From: a virus
DNA length: 20,588 nt
Direction: 5' to 3' (one strand)
Virus record (IMG/VR): IMGVR_UViG_3300020034_000075
Coordinates: 1-20,588 of that record
The notes beneath the pieces were generated by a model, which was not told the origin of the DNA, did not search any database, and saw only the letters and a program-made list of their open reading frames with translations. The translations under genes were made by a program, and so were the position numbers. Of the stretch, positions 19,972 to 20,588 are shown piece by piece (position 1 is the first letter of the stretch; the number at the start of each line of letters is the position of its first letter).

Positions 19972-20588
19972 AAAGATAGAAGAGTTTAAAAAGCGGGCTA
20001 CGCCTATAAGCTATTCTAACCTTTCAATTGATGAAAGGAAGTTACCTGACTATACAAGTTTATTAAACGAAAGAATAATAGCTGGTTACGGAAACCTTTG
20101 GGGAGTTAGAAATGCACACGGAGAAAAATTTACTAAAGGTGCATGGGGAAAGAGTATAACAGAAATGGGTCCTGGTTCAGAAAGTGCATTTAAAATTAAG
20201 TTTCGTGACAGACACGGAAAGAGTTGTTCTCTTTTTGCGGAACTATCCGAAGATAAAATTGGATTATTCTTTAAGACATCTCCACTTGATGATGTACCTT
20301 GGGCAAACGATTTGTTGGTACAGATAAAAAGTGGAACTATAAATAACTTTTCTGTAGGATTTCGTCATATATGGGATAGGGTTGAGTGGGATGATGAAGA
20401 TGATAGTTTGGTAATTCTTGAAGCAAGGTTATTTGAGATATCAGCAGTTGATATCCCATCTGATTTATCAACATATGTTTTAAGGGCTGAAGAAGAACCT
20501 GAATACTTACAAGATGATGTTGAAGAGTTCATTGATTCTCTACCAAAATCAAAACGTTTAGAGGCAAGGCACATTATTACCAGATGTA
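19952..20588 (+). CDS. prohead (capsid maturation) protease, partial at window edge
   Basis: This is the HK97-type serine protease (peptidase U35-like) that cuts scaffold or capsid protein during head maturation. The visible 212 residues include GNLWGVRNAHGEKF, RDRHGK with candidate catalytic His88, NNFSVGF with candidate nucleophile Ser134, and EISAVDIPS with a candidate acid. The start is a GTG at 19952 inside the last 20 nt of the portal gene, since no ATG is in frame before the conserved region. The reading frame is open to the end of the window, so a C-terminal part and probably a scaffold or major capsid gene follow outside. The order portal-protease is standard for HK97-like phages. 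Confidence 0.9.
   Translation, partial: MLVKQHKKIEEFKKRATPISYSNLSIDERKLPDYTSLLNERIIAGYGNLWGVRNAHGEKFTKGAWGKSITEMGPGSESAFKIKFRDRHGKSCSLFAELSEDKIGLFFKTSPLDDVPWANDLLVQIKSGTINNFSVGFRHIWDRVEWDDEDDSLVILEARLFEISAVDIPSDLSTYVLRAEEEPEYLQDDVEEFIDSLPKSKRLEARHIITRC

Overview
The window looks like part of a tailed bacteriophage (or prophage) genome of a Bacteroidetes host. All supportable genes are on the + strand. They include an HK97-type packaging and head module (small terminase, large terminase, portal, head-maturation protease) and a replication module with a VirE-type primase-helicase, a combination common in Bacteroidetes phages. Most start codons follow AT-rich leaders with no Shine-Dalgarno sequence, which also fits that phylum. 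No integrase, repressor, ribosomal gene or other host gene is visible, so the lifestyle cannot be read from this window. The last gene runs off the right edge.

Layout. 1-3750: a Gln/Asn-like tRNA with an odd anticodon loop, two small unknown genes, a beta-helix (pectate-lyase-like) protein whose signal-peptide start lies in another frame across an A9 run, a widespread phage protein of unknown role, and a beta-class DNA methyltransferase. 3750-8600: replication genes, namely a superfamily 2 helicase with a zinc ribbon and a 736-residue primase-helicase. Between the methyltransferase and these lies a small orphan C-terminal piece of a Pif1/RecD-like helicase. 8600-12110: a promoter-like element followed by about 15 very small, heavily overlapping genes. 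These include a DUF6011-type zinc protein, a lipoprotein, three small membrane proteins, and a protein whose C-terminus imitates the tip of single-stranded DNA-binding protein (SSB).

12112-12764 is a non-coding block full of dyad-symmetric repeats, eight copies of the heptamer CACTACA, and a 99-bp inverted-repeat element. It is the best candidate here for a replication origin or master control region. 12765-14211: a basic protein, a small unknown, a VRR-NUC nuclease and the small terminase, all overlapping or abutting. 14212-15900 interrupts the usual small-to-large terminase order. It holds hairpins, AAGCCGAT repeats and one Ala/Thr-rich gene of different base composition with its own promoter-like and terminator-like signals, which makes it look like a moron. 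A structured, tRNA-like stretch follows. 15903-20588: small genes, large terminase, small genes, portal and protease.

How the genes may work together (inference): the primase-helicase and SF2 helicase open and prime phage DNA, possibly at the 12.2-12.76 kb repeat block. The methyltransferase modifies phage DNA. The VRR-NUC nuclease sits with the terminase genes and may process DNA around packaging. Terminase, portal and protease build and fill the head. A near-identical promoter-like element upstream of both the small-gene cluster and the large terminase suggests that the two are co-regulated.
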